Assembly (NCBI GenBank): GCA_947440735.1
Contig: CANESA010000048.1
Location: 1 to 5,288, forward strand
DNA length: 5,288 nucleotides
From: Candidatus Nanopelagicaceae bacterium
GTDB lineage: Bacteria > Actinomycetota > Actinomycetes > Nanopelagicales > Nanopelagicaceae
Direction: 5' to 3'
Part shown: one piece after another, positions 1 through 5,288 of the stretch
Layout: every line of letters begins with the position of its first letter
How positions within the stretch are numbered: position 1 is the stretch's first letter
Notes under the pieces: generated by a model
Databases searched by the model: none
What the model was told of the DNA's origin: nothing
The model's input: the letters and a program-made list of their open reading frames with translations, nothing else
Position numbers and translations under genes: made by a program

Positions 1-1019
1 GCAGGCGCAGGACTATCACCCTGCAACTTATCTGTGCGCTGAATCGGTGCCTTTGGCTTGGCATCTTCCTTATAAATCGCTGGAATCGAACCAAGTAAGC
101 CCTTTTGGAAATCCTCAAACGCCTGCAGTACTTCGCGCTTTGTATTCATCACAAATGGACCCATCCAAGCAACAGGTTCCTTAATTGGCGCACCGCCGAG
201 AATAAAGAGCTCGAGTTGAGGAGAACGCGATTCTTGATGTTGCGCCGCACGAATAACAATCTCATCACCTTCACCGAAGACAGCAAGTTGTCCCATCTGA
301 ATTGGTTGAGATCCCGCACCAACAAATCCGTGTCCTGACATCGCATATACAAGTGCGTTGTAATCGCGACGCCATGGAAGACGAAGTTCCGCGCCTGCTG
401 CAACACTTGCATGAATCAAAGTAATTGGAGTTTGCGTAGACCCCGGACCAACATGTCCATCGAGTTCACCAGCGATAATACGGATTAACGCACCGCCATC
501 ATGAGATGACAACAACGCAACATCGTTTGCGCGAACATCTTGGTATGCAGGAGGCGACCACTTCTTTGCTGCAGGCAAGTTAACCCACAACTGGAATCCG
601 TGGAATAAACCGCCGCTCATTACCAAACTCTCTGGGGGAGTTTCAATGTGAAGAATTCCACCACCAGCAGTCATCCACTGTGTATCGCCATCGGTAATTG
701 TTCCGCCGCCACCATTTGAATCTTGGTGATCGAAGATTCCATCAATAATGTATGTAACAGTTTCAAAACCGCGATGTGGATGCCATGGAGTTCCCTTAGG
801 TTCTCCCGGTGCATATTCCACTTCACCCATTTGATCCAAGTGAATAAATGGATCGAGCTCTGCTAAATCAACGCCAGCAAATGCGCGACGAACTGGAAAA
901 CCTTCACCTTCAAAACCTTGTGGCGCAGTTGTAATGCTCTTTACTGTGCGAGGTTGTGCTCCCGGTGCAGATGAAATGCGTGGAAGTACGGTGATATCGG
1001 AAACGGTTACTGCTGGCAT
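1..1019 (-). CDS. Pirin-family protein (cupin-fold, metal-binding), C-terminus cut by window edge
   Basis: 339 complete codons are visible from the ATG at 1019, and no stop is reached before position 1. Pirins usually run to about 230-340 residues, so probably only a few residues are missing. The N-terminal cupin domain (about residues 20-160) holds the family signatures: a PWHPHRGFETVTYI stretch (residues 78-91) and GGGILHIETPPE (119-130). These give the metal ligands His80, His82, His124 and Glu126, equivalent to His56, His58, His101 and Glu103 of human pirin, so the metal site looks intact. A second cupin domain follows (about 180-290), ending in a loop like PVAWMGPFVMNT. Known bacterial pirins are soluble Fe-binding proteins. 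Some have quercetinase activity (YhhW type) and others modulate metabolic enzymes, so the substrate here cannot be named. A strong AAGGGG Shine-Dalgarno sequence 5 bases before the ATG supports the start. The gene has its own promoter-like region with a palindrome, separate from the secreted peptidase gene upstream. Family assignment is secure; function is not. Confidence 0.93.
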   Translation of the reverse strand, partial: MPAVTVSDITVLPRISSAPGAQPRTVKSITTAPQGFEGEGFPVRRAFAGVDLAELDPFIHLDQMGEVEYAPGEPKGTPWHPHRGFETVTYIIDGIFDHQDSNGGGGTITDGDTQWMTAGGGILHIETPPESLVMSGGLFHGFQLWVNLPAAKKWSPPAYQDVRANDVALLSSHDGGALIRIIAGELDGHVGPGSTQTPITLIHASVAAGAELRLPWRRDYNALVYAMSGHGFVGAGSQPIQMGQLAVFGEGDEIVIRAAQHQESRSPQLELFILGGAPIKEPVAWMGPFVMNTKREVLQAFEDFQKGLLGSIPAIYKEDAKPKAPIQRTDKLQGDSPAP

Positions 1020-1024
1020 TTTTA

Positions 1025-1030
1025 CCCCTT
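1025..1030 (-). promoter_or_regulatory. Ribosome binding site of the pirin gene
   Basis: AAGGGG on the minus strand lies 5 bases before the ATG at 1019. It is a clear Shine-Dalgarno match and fixes the pirin start, since no other in-frame start nearby has one. Confidence 0.75.
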
Positions 1031-1042
1031 AGCTATCCTCAG

Positions 1043-1071
1043 AGAATAGTTGAACTTTCAACTACCAGCAA
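1043..1071 (-). promoter_or_regulatory. Candidate promoter of the pirin gene
   Basis: On the minus strand, TTGCTG (1066-1071) is followed after exactly 17 bases by TATTCT (1043-1048), a plausible sigma-70-type -35/-10 pair. Transcription would start near 1036, leaving a leader of about 17 bases with the AAGGGG ribosome site. A palindrome fills the spacer and touches the -10 box, so a protein bound there would block polymerase. An alternative -35 (TTGAAA) inside the palindrome has no good -10 partner. This is read by eye from the sequence only. Confidence 0.5.
1047..1064. promoter_or_regulatory. 18-bp palindromic operator candidate upstream of the pirin gene
   Basis: TAGTTGAACTTTCAACTA consists of two perfect 8-base arms (TAGTTGAA / TTCAACTA) around a 2-base centre. 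It sits within the spacer of the candidate pirin promoter, the classic position for a repressor site. Length and arms resemble sites of MarR-family regulators. As I recall it, the RosR site of Corynebacterium glutamicum is TTGTTGAYRYRTCAACWA, which shares the GTTGA-N4-TCAAC core and the overall 18-bp length. The regulator gene is not in this window. The palindrome is seen directly; the regulator family is an inference. Confidence 0.65.
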
Positions 1072-1117
1072 CTCGAAAGACAAATACCGGCCCTAACTAC
1101 CTGCGCAATGCTCAGAG

Positions 1118-2293
1118 TTACTTTAATTCTGCCGACATCGATACTAGATATGGGGTGAGCTTGATATAAAACGTATCCAGAGTAATTCCAAATACATTGC
1201 TGAAGTTGGATTCATAATTACTACTGGTCGCAAATGAGCTGTAGAACTGTGCCATCTTCTCATGGCCATAAACTGCAACTAAAACCTCCGTTGCGTATGA
1301 GCCCAAGTGGTACGACAATCCAAGAGCTCCTGGTGAGTTACTTGAAACCTCAATGCTCTTCATTAGTGTCTTTGTAATAGCAGGGTCATTCTTCAGAAGA
1401 AGAGATTTGAGGTTTTGTCCTGGAAAGAGAGAAGTGATATGTGCTTGAGAGTCCAACGCGTACTGCGTATGCATTCCTGAACGTGCTTGCTTCGCTGAGT
1501 CAAAAGGCGTATATCCAATTGCTTCGCCATAGAACTGAGCGCCACCTTCCACCGACCACCAAGGAATTGAATTTAAGCCTGTTGGCTTGCTAAGTCCAGA
1601 CTGTGCAAGATGTGTGTACTCATGAGCAGCTGTGGCGCGATTCCATAAACCTTGATCCTGAAATTCCAAGCCTTGTTCAAAGAGGAATTTTTCGCCCGCC
1701 ATCAATGATGCAGACGCACCTCCACAATATTGTGGAGTGCAACCGGTAAACCCACTTGCCCACGCGGGATTTCCACCTGCTGCTTCATATCTAGTCTTTG
1801 CCCACGGAATATCTTTTGATGAATACCAAATAATTGTCACTGCTGAGGGCTTGAAGAAAGAGGACCATAATTTCACAGCTGAATCTACTTCTGTCTTAGC
1901 AATTTCAATTCGCCATGCGTCGACGTTTGCCCCGACTTGAAAATCAATCACACCTTCGCTGCTCACACCACTAGCCACGTATTTAGCAACTTCAGCGCGA
2001 GATTTAATGTAAACCTGCTCGTAATCTAAGTTGTCTATCGTCAGTGCTTTCGCTTGAACTACTGTTGGGGTTGGGGTCGGGGTTGGCGTTGGCGTTGGGG
2101 TTGGGGTTTTTACACCTTTACTCCAAATTAACTTCTTACCACTCTTGGTACAGGTGTACTTAAGTCCCTTAACTGTGCTGATCTGTCCGGACTTCTTGCA
2201 CACATCACCGGCTTTAATTGCAGCATTCGCCGGAGAAGTACCAGCTGCTAGGAGTAAAGATCCAACTAAAGCGATGACCGAGAGTCGTTTCAT
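1118..2293 (-). CDS. Secreted putative zinc metallopeptidase (gluzincin / peptidase MA-like) with N-terminal two-Cys module and Thr-Pro linker
   Basis: 391 aa. Residues 1-24 form a Sec signal peptide: MKR, a hydrophobic core (SVIALVGSLLLAA), then an ANA motif predicting cleavage after Ala24. No lipobox cysteine follows, so it is exported or wall-associated rather than a lipoprotein. Residues 25-62 are a small Lys-rich module with Cys32 and Cys48, ending in SGKKLIWSKGV; I have seen similar modules at the N-termini of secreted proteins of freshwater actinobacteria (recall, unchecked). Residues 63-76 are a (TP)7 linker. The rest resembles an extracytoplasmic gluzincin peptidase: AAHEYTHLAQ gives His224, Glu225 and His228 of HExxH. 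Then IPWWSVEGGAQFYGE gives Glu249 as likely third zinc ligand, 20 residues after His228. The C-terminus (VFGITLDTFYIKLTPYL) fits the end of peptidase MA-like domains. Cys185 and Cys190 could form a disulfide. Substrate is unknown. No Shine-Dalgarno precedes the ATG; a -10-like box suggests a leaderless start. It lies 97 bases after pntB and is probably transcribed on its own. Confidence 0.82.
   Translation of the reverse strand: MKRLSVIALVGSLLLAAGTSPANAAIKAGDVCKKSGQISTVKGLKYTCTKSGKKLIWSKGVKTPTPTPTPTPTPTPTVVQAKALTIDNLDYEQVYIKSRAEVAKYVASGVSSEGVIDFQVGANVDAWRIEIAKTEVDSAVKLWSSFFKPSAVTIIWYSSKDIPWAKTRYEAAGGNPAWASGFTGCTPQYCGGASASLMAGEKFLFEQGLEFQDQGLWNRATAAHEYTHLAQSGLSKPTGLNSIPWWSVEGGAQFYGEAIGYTPFDSAKQARSGMHTQYALDSQAHITSLFPGQNLKSLLLKNDPAITKTLMKSIEVSSNSPGALGLSYHLGSYATEVLVAVYGHEKMAQFYSSFATSSNYESNFSNVFGITLDTFYIKLTPYLVSMSAELK
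2066..2107 (-). repeat. Seven tandem 6-bp units encoding the (Thr-Pro)7 linker
   Basis: On the plus strand the units read TGGGGT, TGGGGT, CGGGGT, TGGCGT, TGGCGT, TGGGGT, TGGGGT. Each unit encodes one Thr-Pro pair of the secreted peptidase (residues 63-76), so gain or loss of units keeps the frame and only changes linker length. The G-rich strand is the template strand of the gene and contains five GGGG runs. Confidence 0.9.
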
Positions 2294-2300
2294 AGGGGAG

Positions 2301-2306
2301 AGTTTA
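2301..2306 (-). promoter_or_regulatory. Candidate -10 box for leaderless transcription of the secreted peptidase gene
   Basis: TAAACT on the minus strand (fits TANNNT) ends 7 bases before the ATG at 2293, so transcription would start at or next to the A of the start codon. The bases between are CTCTCCCCT-like, with no Shine-Dalgarno sequence, which agrees with a leaderless mRNA, common in Actinobacteria. The -35 region (around 2324-2329, TGTTCC) is weak. The rest of the 2294-2390 gap shows no terminator hairpin after pntB and no other convincing signal. Confidence 0.4.
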
Positions 2307-2390
2307 TCCGTTGGTTGATTATTGGAACAGCCCTAGGCATACCAAGAAGAATCATTGGATGGTCATGCGGTATTGCTTCTGGACTCGAAA

Positions 2391-3764
2391 CTATAGAGCT
2401 TTAAGTGCTGAGACAACCTTTGTGAGCGAAGCCTTCGCATCGCCAAAGAGCAACATCGTCTTTGGGTCATAGAGCAATTCGTTTTCGATTCCAGCAAATC
2501 CTGGACGCATCGAGCGCTTCAGGAAGATGACGTTTGCTGCGTTAGCAACTTCCAAGATTGGCATTCCATAAATCGGGCACCCAGGTGTTGTCTTTGCTGC
2601 AGGGTTTACAACATCGTTTGCGCCGATAACAATGGCGACATCTGTCTGACCGAACGTTGGATTAACTTCATCCATCTCCGCTAATTGATCGTAAGGAACA
2701 CTCGCTTCTGCAAGAAGCACGTTCATATGTCCAGGCATACGACCTGCAACTGGGTGAATACCGTATGCAACATCGATGCCCTTTGAAATCATGAGATCAG
2801 CAAGTTCGCGAACAGTGTGCTGTGCTTGTGCAACAGCTAAACCGAATCCAGGAACGATTACTACGCGACGTGCATAGTTGAGCAAGATTGCAACGTCATC
2901 AGGTGAACCACTTCGCACCGGACGATCTTCTGCAACTCCGCTAGCCTCTTGAGGCTTGGCAGTAAATGCACCGAAGAGAGTTCCAAAGAGTGAACGACCC
3001 ATCGCTTCAGCCATCATGCGCGTCAAGATTGTTCCTGATGCACCGACGAGTGTTCCCGCGATAATCAATAGCGTTGAATCTAGAACGTATCCGCTGGCAG
3101 CAACTGTCAGACCAGTGAAGGCATTAAGGAGTGAGATAACGATTGGAACATCTGCGCCACCCACAGGTAATACGAAGAGAATTCCGAATGCGAGAGAGAG
3201 ACCGGCAACGACCAAAAGTGGCGTTGTACCTAGCTCTACGACAACCCATCCTGATGAGCCAAGAACAGCAGCGAGCGTCGCTGCAATAACAAAGCGTCCA
3301 CCCGGAAATACAACAGGGCGTGTAGTCATGAGCTCTTGTAGCTTCATGAATGTCACGATCGATCCGCTGAAAGAAACGCAACCGACGACAACGGTAAATA
3401 CTGTGAAGATAACTTCTGCAGTCGATGCAGTGTCACCAAGACTTAAGTATTCAACGATTGCAACTAGTGCTGCTGCGCCGCCGCCCACACCATTAAAGAG
3501 TGCGACGAGTTGTGGCATCTGTGTCATCTGAACTTTGCGAGCAGCAGGTACACCGACGATAGTTCCTACTGCGATTGCACCCAGGATCCACCAGAGGTTT
3601 TTGATTTCTCCGTGGAAGAAGACAACGACTGTGGCAACACCAGCACCAGCTGCGCCGATGAGATTTCCACGGCGTGCAGTGCGTGGATGCGAGAGACCTT
3701 TGAGAGCAAGAATAAAGAAGACGCCGGCTGTAAGGCCGATGAGGTCATAAACGAAGTCACTCAC
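2391..3764 (-). CDS. pntB: NAD(P)+ transhydrogenase subunit beta (membrane domain IIb and NADP(H)-binding domain III)
   Basis: 457 aa, full length for PntB, start GTG, stop TAG. Residues about 1-265 are hydrophobic membrane segments (domain IIb, nine helices in the known enzymes) with conserved stretches QMPQLVALFNG (82-92), PVGGADVPIVISLLN (200-214, Asp205 and Asn214 in conserved channel or hinge positions) and MMAEAMGRS (250-258). A polar hinge (about 270-290) leads to domain III on the cytoplasmic side: VPGFGLAVAQAQH (304-316, NADP-binding Rossmann glycine motif), YGIHPVAGRMPGHMNVLLAEA (334-354), VIGANDVVNPAA (379-390) and KRSMRPGFAGIEN (416-428, NADP-binding loop). Domain III takes the hydride from NADH on PntAA while domain II passes protons, giving NADPH. 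Asn91 stands where E. coli has His91; the histidine is on PntAB instead. The start overlaps the end of pntAB by four bases (GTGA), and a perfect AAGGAGG lies 6 bases upstream. There is no sign of damage. Confidence 0.97.
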   Translation of the reverse strand: MSDFVYDLIGLTAGVFFILALKGLSHPRTARRGNLIGAAGAGVATVVVFFHGEIKNLWWILGAIAVGTIVGVPAARKVQMTQMPQLVALFNGVGGGAAALVAIVEYLSLGDTASTAEVIFTVFTVVVGCVSFSGSIVTFMKLQELMTTRPVVFPGGRFVIAATLAAVLGSSGWVVVELGTTPLLVVAGLSLAFGILFVLPVGGADVPIVISLLNAFTGLTVAASGYVLDSTLLIIAGTLVGASGTILTRMMAEAMGRSLFGTLFGAFTAKPQEASGVAEDRPVRSGSPDDVAILLNYARRVVIVPGFGLAVAQAQHTVRELADLMISKGIDVAYGIHPVAGRMPGHMNVLLAEASVPYDQLAEMDEVNPTFGQTDVAIVIGANDVVNPAAKTTPGCPIYGMPILEVANAANVIFLKRSMRPGFAGIENELLYDPKTMLLFGDAKASLTKVVSALKAL

Positions 3765-4060
3765 TTTGCGCCTCCTTTCTTACCCTTAAACATTTCGAGC
3801 ATGCGGTCGGTAACAACAAAGCCACCGATCATGTTGATTGTTGCCAAGATAATCGCGATAACAGAGAGCGTAAGTTCAAGTGTTGTATCCGAGTGCGAGG
3901 CGACGATGATTGCTCCCACCAAGATGACACCGTGAATTGCGTTGGCACCTGACATCAAAGGTGTGTGGAGCGTTGAAGAAACCTTGGAAACAACTTCGAA
4001 ACCGACGAAAACTGAGAGCGTGAAGATTGAAATCACCGCGATAGGTGTGAGGGCTTCCAT
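3761..4060 (-). CDS. pntAB: NAD(P)+ transhydrogenase subunit alpha-2 (membrane domain IIa)
   Basis: 99 aa, the usual length for the separate alpha-2 subunit of three-part transhydrogenases. Three hydrophobic segments are visible, at about residues 4-24, 38-55 and 60-84. The family signature LHTPLMSGANAIHGVILVGA occupies residues 31-50, and GGFVVTDRMLEMFK is near the C-terminus. His43 in the second helix corresponds to the channel histidine (alpha-2 His42) of the Thermus thermophilus enzyme and probably takes part in proton transfer across the membrane. The subunit packs with PntB to form the proton-conducting domain II and anchors PntAA. Its ATG directly follows the pntAA stop (TAAATG), with a modest GGCAGG-type ribosome site about 7 bases upstream, and its TGA stop overlaps the GTG of pntB. 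The whole arrangement points to a single polycistronic mRNA. Confidence 0.96.
   Translation of the reverse strand: MEALTPIAVISIFTLSVFVGFEVVSKVSSTLHTPLMSGANAIHGVILVGAIIVASHSDTTLELTLSVIAIILATINMIGGFVVTDRMLEMFKGKKGGAK
3771..3777 (-). promoter_or_regulatory. Strong ribosome binding site of pntB, inside pntAB
   Basis: AAGGAGG on the minus strand lies 6 bases before the GTG at 3764 and is placed in the last codons of pntAB (the GKKGGAK tail). It decides the GTG start of pntB and should support strong, coupled translation of the beta subunit. Confidence 0.85.
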
Positions 4061-5185
4061 TTACTTGCCTGCCTTTCGATCGACGCCAGCATGTGTGACA
4101 GCAGAGCCATCGATAATTTCATCTTCAAAGTTGAGATCTAATGAGACTTCAACGCCTTCACTGGCTGGCTTTGTCAGCAGCGTGAGGAGATTGACGACGT
4201 TGCGTGAGTACAAGCTTGATGCGTGGAATGGGAGCTGGCTAGGAACATCTTTGCCGCCCCAGATGCGTACACCTTTACTTGTTGTGACAATTTCACCTGG
4301 TTTTGATCCTTCGACATTGCCACCGGTTTCAGCGGCAAGATCAACAATTACCGTTCCTTCTTCCATCGCATCAACCATTGCCGCTGTCATCAAACGTGGC
4401 GCGGTGCGACCTGGAACTGCAGCAGTTGTAATCACAACGTGGGATTTAGCAATGTATGGAGTTAAAAGTTCGCGTTGTTTTGCAGCGCGCTCTTCTGTCA
4501 TCTCGCGTGCATAACCGCCAGCACCTTCGAGTGATTCAAGTTCGAGTTCAATAAATGTTGCACCCATCGACTTCACTTCATCTGCAGAAGATGGACGCAC
4601 GTCATAGGCAGAGACAACCGCGCCTAAGCGACGAGCAGTTGCAATTGCCTGCAAGCCTGCAACGCCTGCTCCAAGAATAAGAACTTGTGCAGGGGTAACG
4701 GTTCCTGCCGCAGTCATTAACATCGGGAAGAATCGTGGTGAAAGTTCAGCGCCCACTAACGATGCGCGATAACCGGCACATAGTGCTTGTGATGTAAGCG
4801 CATCCATTGATTGCGCACGAGAAATTCTCGGAACTAATTCGAGTGAGAATGCAGTGACTCCGGCAGCCATTGCTGCTTCGATAGATTCACGCTGATTTAC
4901 TACAGATAAGAATGAGATTGTGATTGCACCTTTTTTCAAGGTCGCAATTTGAGCCGGAGTAAGTGCGGTGACTGAGAGAACGACATCTGCGCTCTTGAGT
5001 ACATCGCCTGCAACCACCTGGGCACCTGCAGCGCGGTAGGCATCATCGCTTGCTTGTGCAGCAACTCCAGCGCCAGATTCAATGGCCACTTCAAGGCCAA
5101 GACGCGTTAACTTGCTGATGATGTCTGGGACTAGTGCGACGCGCTTTTCGCCATCGCGGATCTCTTTAGGGACGGCTACTAACAT
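4061..5185 (-). CDS. pntAA: NAD(P)+ transhydrogenase subunit alpha-1 (NAD(H)-binding domain I)
   Basis: 374 aa from the ATG at 5185. This start gives MLVAVPKEIRDGEKRVALVP, which matches the standard family N-terminus. An in-frame ATG at 5275 would add 30 residues (FFFTRRVENSRG and others) not typical of the family. The soluble domain I binds NADH and passes hydride to NADP+ on PntB. Seen in order: the alanine dehydrogenase/PNT N-terminal domain (about 1-130) with PRISRAQSMDAL (119-130), where Arg120, Gln125 and Asp128 match the Arg127, Gln132 and Asp135 of the Rhodospirillum rubrum subunit. Next comes the Rossmann NAD site LGAGVAG (171-177) with Asp195 (YDVRP) at the end of the second strand for the adenosine ribose. 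GGYAREM (223-229) is in the region of the mobile loop. The protein ends without membrane helices, so this is the three-subunit type, unlike the fused E. coli PntA. Alanine dehydrogenase is a relative, but the pntAB-pntB neighbours and the RAQSMDA motif exclude it. Confidence 0.96.
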   Translation of the reverse strand: MLVAVPKEIRDGEKRVALVPDIISKLTRLGLEVAIESGAGVAAQASDDAYRAAGAQVVAGDVLKSADVVLSVTALTPAQIATLKKGAITISFLSVVNQRESIEAAMAAGVTAFSLELVPRISRAQSMDALTSQALCAGYRASLVGAELSPRFFPMLMTAAGTVTPAQVLILGAGVAGLQAIATARRLGAVVSAYDVRPSSADEVKSMGATFIELELESLEGAGGYAREMTEERAAKQRELLTPYIAKSHVVITTAAVPGRTAPRLMTAAMVDAMEEGTVIVDLAAETGGNVEGSKPGEIVTTSKGVRIWGGKDVPSQLPFHASSLYSRNVVNLLTLLTKPASEGVEVSLDLNFEDEIIDGSAVTHAGVDRKAGK

Positions 5186-5288
5186 GGGCAAAGAGTACTT
5201 AATTCCCCTTGAGTTCTCCACGCGACGTGTGAAAAAGAATTGACTGAATTGTGGTGCGGCGATGGAAGGCTTCACGCCAAATCACCGA
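5186..5288 (-). other. Upstream region of the pnt operon; weak promoter signals only
   Basis: No confident gene lies here. On the minus strand TACTCT (5192-5197, TANNNT type) ends 6 bases before the ATG at 5185, which would allow a leaderless pntAA mRNA. The -35 position (TGGAGA, 5215-5220, 17-base spacer) is a moderate match. An AAGGGG at 5205-5210 is 19 bases from the ATG, too far to serve it well, and 13 bases from an in-frame TTG at 5191. One minus-strand frame is open from the window edge to a TAA at 5199-5201 (29 codons) and could be the tail of another gene, but it has no recognisable motif. Confidence 0.35.

Noticed and set aside
105..412. Open frames on both strands inside the pirin gene
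   Set aside because: They are shadows of the pirin reading frame, which is strongly supported by its metal ligands and runs off the window edge.
1065..1117. Possible terminator after the secreted peptidase gene
   Set aside because: Only short complementary stretches are present and no T-rich tract follows on the minus strand.
2290..2355. A 21-codon minus-strand frame from the ATG at 2355 whose TGA overlaps the ATG of the secreted peptidase gene (ATGA)
   Set aside because: It has no Shine-Dalgarno sequence, no recognisable product and is short enough to be chance. It would matter only if conserved as a leader peptide.
2270..2404. A plus-strand open frame across the pntB/peptidase gap reading like a short hydrophobic, Arg-containing peptide (WLIIGTALGIPRRIIGW)
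   Set aside because: It has no ATG in frame and no ribosome site, and it overlaps both neighbouring genes antisense; an open frame of this length is expected by chance.
2956..3935. Long plus-strand and off-frame open frames opposite pntB and pntAB
   Set aside because: Their translations are low-complexity Thr/Ala/Pro/Arg-rich, as expected for the antisense of a well-supported coding sequence, and they carry no domain signal.
3942..4514. A 190-codon plus-strand open frame opposite pntAA and pntAB
   Set aside because: It lies fully antisense to two confidently identified transhydrogenase genes and has no motif of its own.
5199..5288. A minus-strand frame open from the window edge to a TAA 13 bases before pntAA, possibly the tail of an upstream gene
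   Set aside because: Only 29 codons with no family motif; a random frame this long stays open fairly often. Sequence beyond the window is needed to decide.
5262..5288. Possible plus-strand start (ATG at 5262, MEGFTPNHR) of a divergent gene
   Set aside because: Nine codons only, with no Shine-Dalgarno sequence or convincing -10 box ahead of it.

Overview
The window carries five genes, all on the minus strand, so it is read from right to left. It looks like chromosomal DNA of a small, streamlined actinobacterium, most likely a freshwater lineage of the acI/Nanopelagicales type. The reasons are moderate GC (judged by eye, not counted), very tight gene spacing, an actinobacterial style of gene start (some starts have no Shine-Dalgarno sequence but sit just behind a TANNNT -10 box), and a secreted protein with a short two-cysteine module followed by a Pro-Thr linker, a layout I associate with that group. 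The taxonomic call is an inference.

Right half (5185 to 2391): a complete three-gene operon for the proton-translocating NAD(P)+ transhydrogenase, in the order pntAA (soluble NAD(H)-binding domain I), pntAB (three-helix membrane domain IIa) and pntB (membrane domain IIb plus NADP(H)-binding domain III). The genes abut (TAAATG) or overlap (GTGA), which implies co-translation in the subunit ratio of the complex. The enzyme uses the proton motive force to drive hydride transfer from NADH to NADP+, giving NADPH for biosynthesis and redox defence. The membrane histidine is on PntAB (His43), and PntB has Asn91 where the E. coli enzyme has His91. This matches the Thermus-like arrangement of the proton channel.

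Middle (2293 to 1118): a secreted or surface-exposed protein of 391 aa with a signal peptide, a small two-cysteine module, a 14-residue Thr-Pro linker encoded by seven 6-bp repeats, and a putative gluzincin-type zinc peptidase domain (HEYTH, then Glu 21 residues later). Its start appears to be leaderless.

Left end (1019 to beyond position 1): a pirin-family protein with all four metal ligands, cut by the window edge near its C-terminus. Its promoter region holds an 18-bp near-perfect palindrome in the -35/-10 spacer, a likely repressor site that resembles the sites of redox-sensing MarR-family regulators such as RosR.

The gaps between genes are short (98, 97 and 103 bases). I see no RNA genes, mobile elements, CRISPR arrays or convincing terminators. 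Nothing here amounts to a wholly new system. The best leads are the pirin operator and the uncharacterised secreted peptidase.
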